Positions 55,350-64,000 of a stretch of DNA of 64,000 nucleotides are shown in pieces. This DNA is from Gremmenia infestans. Lineage: Eukaryota > Ascomycota > Leotiomycetes > Helotiales > Hamatocanthoscyphaceae. Made by a program: the position numbers and the translations under genes. The DNA lies in the NCBI GenBank assembly GCA_032629725.1, contig JAFEVB010000037.1, forward strand, positions 496,001 to 560,000, read 5' to 3'. Each line of letters starts with the position of its first letter. The first letter of the stretch is position 1. The notes below the pieces were generated by a model. It ran no database searches. It saw nothing but the letters and a program-made list of their open reading frames with translations, and had not been told where the DNA came from.

Positions 55350-56319
55350 TATATTTCCTCGAAACCAAGTTTTATATGGATTAAGGACTCAGCAACAGAG
55401 CATGGAAAGGGAAATGGAAATGGAATCAGGGATTGGATTTAGAATTAGGCAAGAGAAATAAAGAAGAGTAAAACGGATAGGAAATGTAGACTTGAGATAT
55501 TTTGATCGAGTGTACCTAAAACATCTTTATATATTATCTCAGTCATCAAGCTCCCTGACATGGCAAGAAGCTGATCCATGCTTCCCAGGTCACTAACAAG
55601 GTGTAACGCCTAGCCGGGTAAATACCAAGCGCTGTGCCTTGCATCTTACAACATGGGGCTGAACTTAGTCTGTCGGGATATTTCTCTATTGAAAAGGTGC
55701 AAGAGTATGATGGAGTCTAAGAATAATTTTCAGGTAGAGACTAAGCAAGGTCCGCGATCCCAAGGACGTGGCGAAGGCTCGTAAATGACTAACCGTATTC
55801 GTACTAGTGTCACCTACAAGGCTGACCTTAATTTCACAACTTCACAATTCCCCTTTTGAGCCATTTCTACAACTTCTTGATCAGATAATCGTCGTAAACC
55901 CTAGCTGGCCGGCGCCGTCTTCTTCATAGTGTTCGTGGCGCGGTATCAGCTAGATTGACATGCCCTGATTTCTGCCTAAGACATCAGCTTTTATAAAAGA
56001 GAACATTCAGATTAGCGTTGTACCTTTTCTTACATCGTGGCATTTCTTAGTGCTATATCGACTTTCTCGCAAGATGCCATGCCAGGGGGGCAATGTCTCG
56101 TATACGCTAACCGCATTCGGCTTACCGCACTTTCTCTCCTGAGGCCCTTAGGCTTATTCTCTTCCCACATCGCACAGAATACACGCCTCAATTGCACGTC
56201 ACCCGGAGGAGGCATCTCTACAAAATGTTGCTGTAGAAAGTATATACCGAAGTTCGCGAAAACTCATGCTTCAGTAGATATCCTGTCTTTGAGCTATAAA
56301 AGTGATTTAAAGAGTTTCT
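55350..56319. other. Divergent intergenic region, about 970 bp
   Basis: Contains the promoters of the protease (left) and of the second Zn2Cys6 regulator (right). No gene recognised. Confidence 0.4.
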
Positions 56320-57962
56320 ATGTCAGAGTCTACACCTCGTCTGCGCTTTGGGGGCAGCAAAGTTAAGACTGGATGTGCCACATGCAGTGAGTACAACTAG
56401 CTGAAACCTGTCTCCTTCGTATATGCTAACTACAAACAACAGAGTCCCGGCGCATTAAATGCGACGAGGACCGTCCGGATTGTCATCGATGCACTAAAGC
56501 AGGGAGAAAGTGTGGTGGTTATAATCATCCGACGTCCCGATCTGATACGAAGGACCTCTCATTTGTGGTCTATACTCCTCGGCCGTTAAGGTCGCCGAGC
56601 CCATTGCCCGGTCTTAGCAGTCAAGAGATGAGATGCTTTGACTTCTTTCGGTTTCGTACTGCCATTGAGCTAGCTGGACCATTTAATGTCGGAATCTGGA
56701 ACACCATTGTTCTGCAAGCTGCTCACTCTGAGTCCGCCATCGTACATGCCATTCTTGCACTTGGAGCTCTACATGAGAGCTTTGTGGAACATCAAGATTC
56801 ACATGCGGCAACGTCTGAATATGCTATGCATCATTATAACCAAGCAATCGAACGCGTGATTAAATTGGACCTTGCCCGCTGTTCAGACCATTTTGACATT
56901 GTCTTAATGACCTCCATCATATTCGCAGCTTTCGAAAGTCTTAGAGGTCATCTCAAGCCGGCATTGACACACATAGCTAGTGGTGCCAATATCCTTGCAG
57001 AGATCGACCCGAAGACTGGAAGAGTGAGGAGAGGATTCCTACCTAGGGAAGTCTTTCTTCCAACCTTCACACGTCTGGAAAATCAAATAACGGAGATCGA
57101 CGAGAAAACACTAGGCGGCCCCAGCATCAAATCTATTCCGAAGCGACCGCTCCCTCCTTTGCCCAACAAGTTTGCTTCTGTCAGCGACGCTCAAATTGCA
57201 TTTGACTGTCTCATAAATTGGTTATGGCGTCTTCTTGCACCAATCCATACAGGGGATAATCCATCCTTTGAGGCGCAAATGGAGACTGAAAATGAAACTC
57301 AGCATATCACGGCATACTTCTCGCATTGGTGCACGGTATTCGACCGATCAGTATTTCCTCAAACAGACCCGGCCGTCTTAATACTTCGTGCCAACATGCA
57401 ACAGCTTCAGATCTGCCAGGTCTGCGCTTTTGCTAACGATGAAATGATATGGGACTGTTTTACACCTCAATTTGAGAGTTTGCTGAATTGTATTGGCCAG
57501 TTGATGGCTATTCCGTCTTTCCTTGCGTCGGATGATGGTAATGGAACTGCTCAGCCATTCAGTCCTTTGGGCGAACATCGAGTACAATCACAAGGAACCA
57601 TGAAACCAACCTTTACGTTCAGCATCGGAATTATCACCCCTCTCTACTTTACTATCACGCGTTGTCGAGATCCCATAATTCGCCGTCGAGGTATGCACAT
57701 GCTTTTCAATTGCAATCGTAAAGAAGGGGTGTGGGACAGCGCTCTTGCTGCGAGTATTGCGAAACGCATAATCTCCATCGAAGAATCGGGCGCTATTGGA
57801 AGCCCCATCATACATGCTTCTCAAATTCCAGCCATTGCTCGCGTAGGAGAGTCTGAAATATACACTGGGTATGGAAGAGAGGGGAAAATCGGATATCGAT
57901 TAGGCTTGGTAGCCGCAGACGCTCCGGTAGAGGAAGCAAAGCTTGAAAGTTTTTCTTGGTGA
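56320..57962 (+). CDS. Zn2Cys6 transcription factor (528 aa)
   Basis: Exon 1 is 56320-56386 and exon 2 is 56443-57962, with a 56-bp intron inside the zinc cluster, a common place for an intron in this family. The cluster is complete: Cys19, Cys22, Cys29, Cys36, Cys39 and Cys46 (CX2CX6CX6CX2CX6C), followed by GGYNHP. The C-terminal region is the fungal-specific domain seen in many pathway regulators: MRCFDFFRFRTAIELAGPF, AHSESAIVHAILALGALHES, YNQAIERVIKL, MTSIIFAAFESLRGHLKPAL. Regulators of this class often sit within the secondary-metabolite cluster they control, and this one lies next to the amidohydrolase and the repeat precursor; control of that locus is inference. Confidence 0.88.
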
Positions 57963-58731
57963 CAAACAACGAAGGGACATGACTCTGATCGGTCCTTTGG
58001 GGTTTCAGCATATAGGACGATTTTCCCCCTTCCCTATTGTAGATCGCGACGTTCCAAGATACCATAGTTCTCAACATTTATACCTAGATGTATATTTTTT
58101 CTATTTTTTAGCATAGCAACGATATCAATAGCGAACAATTCCCACCAGAATCTGCCGAGATAGTGATGTCTCACTACCAATCTGTAGGATAGAGGGTGGC
58201 GGGTCGAAGTCGAGAATATTCAGGCGGCCATCGCAACATATCCGTCCAAGTACATTAGATTGAGCTATCAAGAGTCTCATATAAATGCAAATTCTTACAT
58301 TGAGCATTTTGATATCTCTCGAATCCTCCACCAGCTGCGTAAAAGTTATTTCTTGTATACTTTACTAGTGAAAACTCGGGCCCTGATATTCCGATTCGCG
58401 TTTCTTTTATATTCGACACGCCTAGATTGAGTAAAATAGGCAGATAATACGTGATGAGAGATGTCCGAAACCTTTAGAAAAACAAATTCCTAGTCTTTTA
58501 TGCAGTCCTTACTATCTATGACTTCCCTAACTATCGAACTAGTCAAGCAGCATCACGTTTTACTCGTTATAACCCACGTGATGAGCCCCGCAGTTGACAA
58601 CCTCGATCCGAATCCTTTACCCATACTCAGCTCTCAACCCCGAAAGACATCAAGGCTTTGTTTACGGTTGAATATTCACCTTGCGTGAAACAACCCAACT
58701 CACTGCACATTTAATCTTCATCCGCATCAGT
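57963..58731. other. Intergenic, no gene seen
   Basis: About 770 bp with the 3' flank of the regulator and the promoter of the amidohydrolase. A CACGTG E-box occurs near 58577. No gene. Confidence 0.4.
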
Positions 58732-60066
58732 ATGACGTCCGAACGACTTCTCAGACCATGGAAGCCGGAACGTCAAAAGACATATATATTTCGAAATGCA
58801 AACGTTGTCAACACTGCAGAAGGATCCATCTTACCAACCGCAACTGTCAAGATTTCCGATGGATTAATTGAGTCCATCTTGAAGACTGAGGAAGACTATG
58901 TGATTGTCGGTAACGACAACGAGATTCTGATTGATCTTGGCGGCAAGTACCTTTGCCCGGGATTAATCGACAACCACGTTCACATATCAGCCGTACCTGG
59001 AGAGAAGAATCTCGGAGACCTCTTTGGGCTTGATAAAGATATTTCTTCGATGAGACAACCATATGTCTGTCAACAAATGCTTCATCGAGGATTCACCAGC
59101 GTTCGAGATTGTGGCGGTGCTCTCCTTCCACTGAAAGAGGCAATCAATGATGGTGTCATTCAGGGACCTCGATTATTCATTGCCGGTCATGCTTTGACAC
59201 AGACGGGAGGACATGGAGATGTCCGCGGCCCTCACAATCACACGGACTGTTGTGGAGGGACCGTGATAGCTCTAGGAAGGCTTTGTGACGGGGTCCCAGA
59301 ATGCATCAAGGCTGCGAGAGAGGAGTTGAGAACTGGTGCAGACTTCATCAAGATCATGGCTGGAGGTGGTGTTGCTAGCCCTACAGATAAACTAGATAAT
59401 GTCCAGTTCACAGCAGACGAAGTCAGGGCCATATCAGAAGTGGCCAAGAACAGCAATACCTACGTTACAGCTCATGCATACACGCCTCGATCAATCCGAC
59501 ATGCGATCGACAATGGAGCAACGGGCATAGAGCATGGCAATCTAATCGATGCAGAGACAGCAAAATACATGGCAGATAGAGACATTTTCCTCACACCAAC
59601 ACTCATCGCATACGCAGAGATGGCCTCTCCTGACTTTCCAGGTTTCCTACCCATCGAATCCGAGACGAAGAACGCCGAGGTCCTACGCGCCGGCCTACGA
59701 TCCCTCAAGCTTGCATCAGATGCCGGCGTTACGATTTGCTATGGGACTGATCTCCTGGGTCCACTTGGCATTGCCCAGACGAAAGAATTCACGCTACGAG
59801 CTCAGGCACTCAGTCCGAAGGCAATCCTGCAAAGCGCCACGATTAATCCGGCAAAGAGATTTGGATTGCCTGGGTTCCTTGGGCAGATTCAGCCCGGATT
59901 TGCAGCTGATATGCTTATCTTGAATGAGAATCCTTTGGATGATATCAGCATCTTTGATGATCCGGATAAGCACTTATTGGCCGTGATCAAGGATGGGAGG
60001 GTGTTCCATAGCCGGTGGACCAAATTATCTCAGGATGTGGTGAAAGCCGCACCGATGATTGAGTGA
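58732..60066 (+). CDS. Metal-dependent amidohydrolase (prolidase/ochratoxinase-like, 444 aa)
   Basis: A single-exon member of the amidohydrolase superfamily, close to the Xaa-Pro dipeptidase and ochratoxinase-like group that cleaves amide bonds of small peptides or amides. The ATG at 58732 starts MTSERLLRPW; the frame upstream begins only with TTG. The metal-binding HxH is His82 and His84 in GLIDNHVHIS. Later marks are TSVRDCGG, GADFIKIMAGGG (a lysine at the position usually carbamylated or metal-bridging), YVTAHAY, GIEHGNL and ICYGTDLLGPLG (third metal aspartate). C-terminal FLGQIQPGFAADMLILNENP closes the beta-sandwich. No signal peptide, so cytosolic. Its position beside a peptide precursor makes peptide trimming or product breakdown an attractive guess. 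Confidence 0.88.
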   Translation: MTSERLLRPWKPERQKTYIFRNANVVNTAEGSILPTATVKISDGLIESILKTEEDYVIVGNDNEILIDLGGKYLCPGLIDNHVHISAVPGEKNLGDLFGLDKDISSMRQPYVCQQMLHRGFTSVRDCGGALLPLKEAINDGVIQGPRLFIAGHALTQTGGHGDVRGPHNHTDCCGGTVIALGRLCDGVPECIKAAREELRTGADFIKIMAGGGVASPTDKLDNVQFTADEVRAISEVAKNSNTYVTAHAYTPRSIRHAIDNGATGIEHGNLIDAETAKYMADRDIFLTPTLIAYAEMASPDFPGFLPIESETKNAEVLRAGLRSLKLASDAGVTICYGTDLLGPLGIAQTKEFTLRAQALSPKAILQSATINPAKRFGLPGFLGQIQPGFAADMLILNENPLDDISIFDDPDKHLLAVIKDGRVFHSRWTKLSQDVVKAAPMIE

Positions 60067-60828
60067 GTTGTATATGTATAGCCAGTGTTGTTAGGCTACC
60101 AAGCAGCAACAGATCAGGTTCATTCGTGGTCTTCTAGGTGATGCTGAGCAGGCTCGTGGTCGATACAGAAAAAGCAACACCTACATAAGGTAATATGGCA
60201 GCTTTGGATGTGCCACTCGTCTTAAAACTGGTGGAACGTCACAAACCATTGCCTCTTTTTCTGTCCAGGACGAGGCAATTTTTTCAGTTGTGGTGTAAGC
60301 CAAGTCGCTTCCCTTCTTCGGCAACAGATGTTCGAAATATTGGATATGTATAATTTCAATAAACGAAAGCATCTAATAAACAAAGCAAACAAAGTTGGCT
60401 CACTTGGGGTGCTCTTAGCTGGGGGGATAAGATCCAAAGGACCAAACTTGGAAGAATTGTAAGTTTAATATTTATTCTTGGCTTCTTTTTGTAATTTACA
60501 ATAGGTGTCAGGGCAGGCATGTTTTGCCTCCAGAAAATCAAATTGTGATTATTCCACTATTTACAAAACCCGAACTTCTAATATTAATGGTATTCCGACC
60601 ACCGTTTGCATCTTGTGGAGCGATGATGGATTAGGACTCTTTCTAATAGCCCCCACCCCCTCGAACTGGAACTTTTGTGACATTTCACACATAAGTATTT
60701 GGCAACAGAGAAGTTCTTTTGATTAAGGTGGATTATTTCTTAATTTCTTATGATACCATTAGATAAGCGCCTCATTCTCGTCAGCAGAATGAGCAACTGC
60801 TATTCCTTTTCCTCAAAACAAATGAAGT
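60067..60828. other. Intergenic between convergent genes
   Basis: About 760 bp between the 3' ends of the amidohydrolase (plus) and the repeat precursor (minus). No supported gene. Confidence 0.4.
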
Positions 60829-61736
60829 TCAGTTTCCAGCCGCCTTCTTGGCTGCAATCTGTGCTGCTGTGTGATGGGCCTCTCGCTCCTCCACATCGCG
60901 GGCCCCTGCCTTTGCCTTCTTTGCTGCGATTTGGGCCGCAGTGTGATGTGCCTCTCGATCTTCGAGATCTCGTTCCTCTACATCTAAATCGCGAGCACCA
61001 GCCTTGGCTTTCTTCGCAGCAATCTGAGCCGCAGTGTGGTGAGGTTCACGCTCCTCGATTTCCACATCGCGAGCACCCGCCTTGGCCTTCTTCGCTGCGA
61101 TCTGAGCAGCCGTGTGATGTGGCTCTCGGTCTTCCAGGTCCCGCTCCTCCACATCACGAGCACCAGCTTTCGCTTTCTTCGCTGCGATCTGAGCGGCTGT
61201 GTGGTGAGGTTCTCGCTGTTCAATATCTACGTCACGGGCGCCCGCTTTGGCTTTCTTTGCTGCGATTTGAGCGGCAGTATGGTGCGGTTCTCGGTCCTCA
61301 AGGTCGCGCTCCTCCACATCAGCGACATCACGGGCTCCTGCCTTGGCTTTCTTTGCGGCGATTTGAGCCGCGGTATGATGTGGCCCTCGGTCTTCCAGGG
61401 AACTGCGAGCATTCTTGGCTTTCTTTGCCGCAATTTGAGCAGCGGTGTGATGTCTCGTCTCGAGCACTTCGATGTCCCTGGCGCCAGTCTTGGCCTTCTT
61501 CGCTGCTATCTGAGCAGCGGTGTGGTGTCTGCTCTCTAGAGAAACCGCAGCTCGCACCCACGCAGCAGGTCCTCCCTAATATAAGTTAGTCAAAGCTATT
61601 AAGATCTTCGTTTCATTCAACATACGACAAACTTCCTAGTCAAATCGAAAGATTCGGTTGGTTCAGCATAAGCTGAAAGTGGTGCTGAGACCAGCAGACC
61701 AAGTGCAAGCACTGCGGAAACGGAGAAGGTATGCAT
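60829..61736 (-). CDS. Secreted tandem-repeat peptide precursor (putative UstA-like RiPP precursor, 285 aa)
   Basis: Exon 1 is 61626-61736 and exon 2 is 60829-61575, with a 50-bp intron. Exon 1 encodes a signal peptide (MHTFSVSAVLALGLLVSAPL, cleavage near residue 24). The rest is nine copies of HHTAAQIAAKKA starting at residues 54, 79, 103, 135, 161, 190, 216, 247 and 271, separated by 12-20-residue spacers that are basic at first (KAGARD) and then acidic (VEERDLEDRE). Each unit has a Lys-Lys pair, a possible Kex2-type or yapsin cleavage site. Secretion signal, identical cores and regular dibasic sites are the architecture of fungal Kex2-processed repeat proteins and dikaritin RiPP precursors. 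A UstYa-type gene is 1.2 kb away and divergent. The product is not known; known relatives include bioactive and some toxic peptides. Confidence 0.8.
60832..61527 (-). repeat. Nine in-frame coding repeats of 24-32 codons
   Basis: Unit lengths are 25, 24, 32, 26, 29, 26, 31, 24 and 15 codons (the last truncated by the stop). The twelve-residue core is identical in all nine copies, while the codons differ at many third positions between copies. Spacers vary in length and sequence but stay acidic. The array is strictly in frame. Confidence 0.92.
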
Positions 61737-62898
61737 ATTGAAATATTAAGGTAATAACTGGCCAGCAGTAAGAATAAACGAAGGAATTCTAAAAATAGTA
61801 CGGAAACAAAAAGCAACAAAAGACAGGAAATGTGTGGGGATGAGTTAAAAAAATGGACTGGTGGGGGAAGTAACCTTATATATCATCCGATATCTCTGCT
61901 CGCACTGCTTTTCGAAACGGCCCTAGCAGTTGTCAAAGGAAAGCTTGAATGTGACCAGCCGCCAATAACGAGCTGCACAAAACAAAGTTCAAACGGGTCC
62001 ATTCCAAATTGATTTCGGCTCTTGGCAGTCCCGTTGAAAGCGCTGTCGATCTTGGCCATTGCTCAAGCTTCTGCAACTGCTAACGAAAGTGTATTTGATC
62101 TTCTAGGGAGGGAAGCTGTTGAACCGCTGCTGGAACCGGAGTAAGTACAGCCTAGGTTACATCTTTGATACAATACAACAATATTACCCCTAAACTAAAT
62201 GACGTAGAATACGAAAGGGACAGAAGTAAGTGGGTGGAAGCATAGAAACATGGGCTTGAGAACGAAACAGGTTCGTTGTAACTGTGGTTTTGGCGGAGCG
62301 GCACGCTGCTTCAGCGACAGGGGTGAGAGACAAGCTTCGGCAAGAACTTTTCCATCCTGCTGTCAATCTCAACAAATTGTCTTCACTAATCATGACTTTT
62401 GAAAATGCCAGCCTACGTGTGCAGAAGCACATATGCAGTATATCTCCAGATTAAGTCAGTGAGTAAAGTTTCCCTCGTTGCGATGGCGGAAAGCTCAACT
62501 GTTAGAATCCAGTTATTCTTAGACTTTGCGGGGGATATTCGGGTTTTACTATGGGACGAATCCACCCCCACAACCCTATATTATATCTGAATATCGTTCC
62601 CAGATAGGGCCATGGAAAGTTTTCACGAAGTTGCAGTCAGCCTCAAACAAAGAGAGTTCGAGGTTGCCGTTTCAAAAGATCGATGCGAGTTTGAAGTTCC
62701 AGACAGGGGTTCGCTTTCGCTTGCACCCCTCCACTCATCTACGGAGCCTCTTTCATTCTCCCTCAAAAGCGGACTTTCTCATTCCTTTCACTTCTTTTCT
62801 CCTGTTAGTTGCTTCTGGTCAAGCAATTCGCTCATTCTCTAATTCACGTTTATTTTTCTTGACTTACCAGGTGTAAATTATTTTCTTCCGCCGCAAAT
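61737..62898. promoter_or_regulatory. Divergent intergenic region between the precursor and the UstYa-type gene
   Basis: 1.16 kb between the two divergent start codons. It should contain both promoters and so could permit co-regulation. It also holds a relic of a possible second small secreted peptide gene, annotated separately. Confidence 0.45.
62034..62140 (+). pseudogene. Possible relic of a small secreted peptide gene lacking an ATG
   Basis: From TTG 62034 the frame reads LKALSILAIAQASATAN followed by ESVFDLLGREAVEPLLEPE, up to a strong GTAAGT donor at 62141. This looks exactly like a short signal peptide with an acidic propeptide, but the expected ATG is TTG and the frame upstream has a TGA. 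An acceptor near 62208 would add only a few residues. Either a dead gene or chance. Low confidence. Confidence 0.25.
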
Positions 62899-63874
62899 AT
62901 GGATTCAAAATATCAGCAGATCGATCTCCACGATGAGAAATTTCAGGATGTTTTCCCTCCAAATCGGACGTCGAGTTCGCTTTCCGAGTCGACTTTGCTA
63001 GAGGATGAGATGGATCAAAGATTGCTGCAACCGGAGAACAGATGGACTAAGAGGTGGATGTGGATGGTGCATGCAGCGTTACTTTCACTATCGTTCACAC
63101 TGTTTGTTTCGTCCTATTTCACAAGGGCGTCGACGTTGGATTATATGCAAAGATATGAGGCTTACTGTAAGACATTCCCAATGGTGACGATGCAAACTAA
63201 CCAGCATCAGCGCCTGCGGCGAAAGCTGTGGAATACCAGAGGGTTAAATTCAACGGAACGATGGGAGAAGGGTCACCATACGTTGGCAAGGGACCAGAAG
63301 TCGACAAGCATTGGAATGCACTTTCATACGACGGTAAGATAATTCCTTCCCTCCATTTATCTCATTATGTATCTGACAGTTTCTAGTCGGCGACCAAATG
63401 ATCACACCCGAGGAGCTGAAGATCATCGAAATGCCAGAGTCATCTCTTAAAGTCAAAAATCCCAAGACAGGCGTCGAAGGCTATCGAGTCGGCCTCCAAG
63501 TATTCCACCATCTTCACTGCCTCAATCTTCTACGCCAAGTCACTTATAAAGACTGGTATATGGACAAGAGTGGTAACTTTGCCGCCGGCGAAGAGGAACT
63601 GCAAATGCACACCGGTAGGTTTCCATATATCATTCGTCGTGACTTTGAATAACATCTAACATATACAGATCACTGCATCGAGATGCTCCGCAAGGAAATT
63701 CAGTGCAATGCAGACATTGGCGTCTTCACCTTCTACATGATGGACGGAGACCCACTGCCCTGGCCAGAACTGGAGTCGTATCACCAGTGCCGGAACTTCG
63801 ACAAGGTGCGGGATTGGGCTTTGGAAAATTCGGTTGGGAATATGGAACGTGGGGACATTAACCCTGACCCGTGA
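62899..63874 (+). CDS. UstYa-family (DUF3328) protein, putative RiPP oxidative cyclase (276 aa)
   Basis: UstYa-type proteins install oxidative crosslinks or macrocycles on fungal ribosomal peptides. Exons 62899-63166, 63205-63333, 63387-63614 and 63669-63874 are joined by 38-, 53- and 54-bp introns into 276 residues. A cytosolic N-terminus of about 50 residues is followed by one membrane segment (MWMVHAALLSLSFTLFVSS). The lumenal domain shows the family features VKFNGTMGEGSPYVGKGPE, VDKHWNAL, GYRVGLQVFHHLHCLNLLRQ and MHTDHCIEMLRKEIQC, that is, both HxxHC motifs (His173-His176-Cys177 and His207-His210-Cys211), thought to bind the metal or haem-like centre. The C-terminus DPLPWPELESYHQCRNFDKV is also typical. 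Divergent from the repeat precursor. Confidence 0.92.
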
Positions 63875-64000
63875 GAATTTGCAGAATGGCTTGCATTGTG
63901 GAATTCTTACCCGGTATACATAGAGGAAATTTAATTTCATTCCCAACGAGCGCTGTTTTAATCCCCGAGTGCGAAGTCTAAACTTTCGACTACAGTACCG
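63875..64000. other. 3' flank of the UstYa-type gene to the window end
   Basis: No further gene starts in the last 126 bases. Additional members of the peptide locus, if any, would lie beyond the window. Confidence 0.4.

Noticed and set aside
60750..61589. A 279-codon plus-strand open frame opposite the repeat precursor
   Set aside because: It is the mirror of the repeats on the other strand; the minus strand has the signal peptide, the intron and an invariant peptide with synonymous codon changes, so the plus-strand frame is a shadow.
1..64000. Transposons, CRISPR arrays, rRNA genes
   Set aside because: I looked for transposase or reverse transcriptase motifs, long terminal or inverted repeats, regular spacer arrays and rRNA cores on both strands and saw none.

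Overview
The window reads as nuclear DNA of a filamentous ascomycete (Pezizomycotina). Genes carry many short introns (about 45 to 100 bp, mostly GT..AG with CTAAC-like branch sites), there are fungus-specific Zn2Cys6 regulators, and the housekeeping proteins are clearly fungal. A leotiomycete is my guess from overall flavour, not something the sequence proves. Coordinates given for spliced genes run from start codon to stop codon; exon borders are in each entry and were worked out by hand from reading frame, splice signals and family conservation.

Layout. 0-7 kb: the end of a low-complexity proline/arginine-rich protein, then four unrecognised minus-strand genes. 7.7-24 kb: conserved genes, namely RSA4 (ribosome assembly) divergent from MSH4 (meiotic recombination), a PHO80-like cyclin, the proteasome beta1 subunit PRE3, the sulfhydryl oxidase ERV2 and a branched-chain aminotransferase. 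24.8-31.5 kb: a cluster of five BTB/POZ genes that share one intron position; two are intact and three are broken. 31.6-41.3 kb: a mixed stretch with intact ATP11 and a secreted alpha/beta-hydrolase beside at least three decayed lineage-specific genes. 41.5-55.4 kb: an AIG1-like membrane protein, a WD40-cyclophilin (PPWD1 type), a Zn2Cys6 regulator, a peroxisomal 4-coumarate-CoA-ligase-like enzyme, a short-chain dehydrogenase and a GPI-anchored aspartic protease.

56.3-63.9 kb is the most interesting part: a Zn2Cys6 regulator, a metal-dependent amidohydrolase, a secreted precursor with nine copies of the invariant peptide HHTAAQIAAKKA separated by acidic spacers, and a UstYa-type (DUF3328) protein with both HxxHC motifs. 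A secreted repeat precursor next to a UstYa protein is the hallmark of fungal ribosomally made, post-translationally modified peptides (dikaritin-type RiPPs). The core has no Tyr, Trp or Phe, so if this is a RiPP locus its product should differ from the known aromatic-crosslinked ones. The window ends just after the UstYa gene, so further cluster genes may lie to the right.

All recognisable housekeeping genes are open across every junction, while frame breaks are concentrated in lineage-specific genes between about 24 and 41 kb. This favours real gene decay over poor sequence quality.
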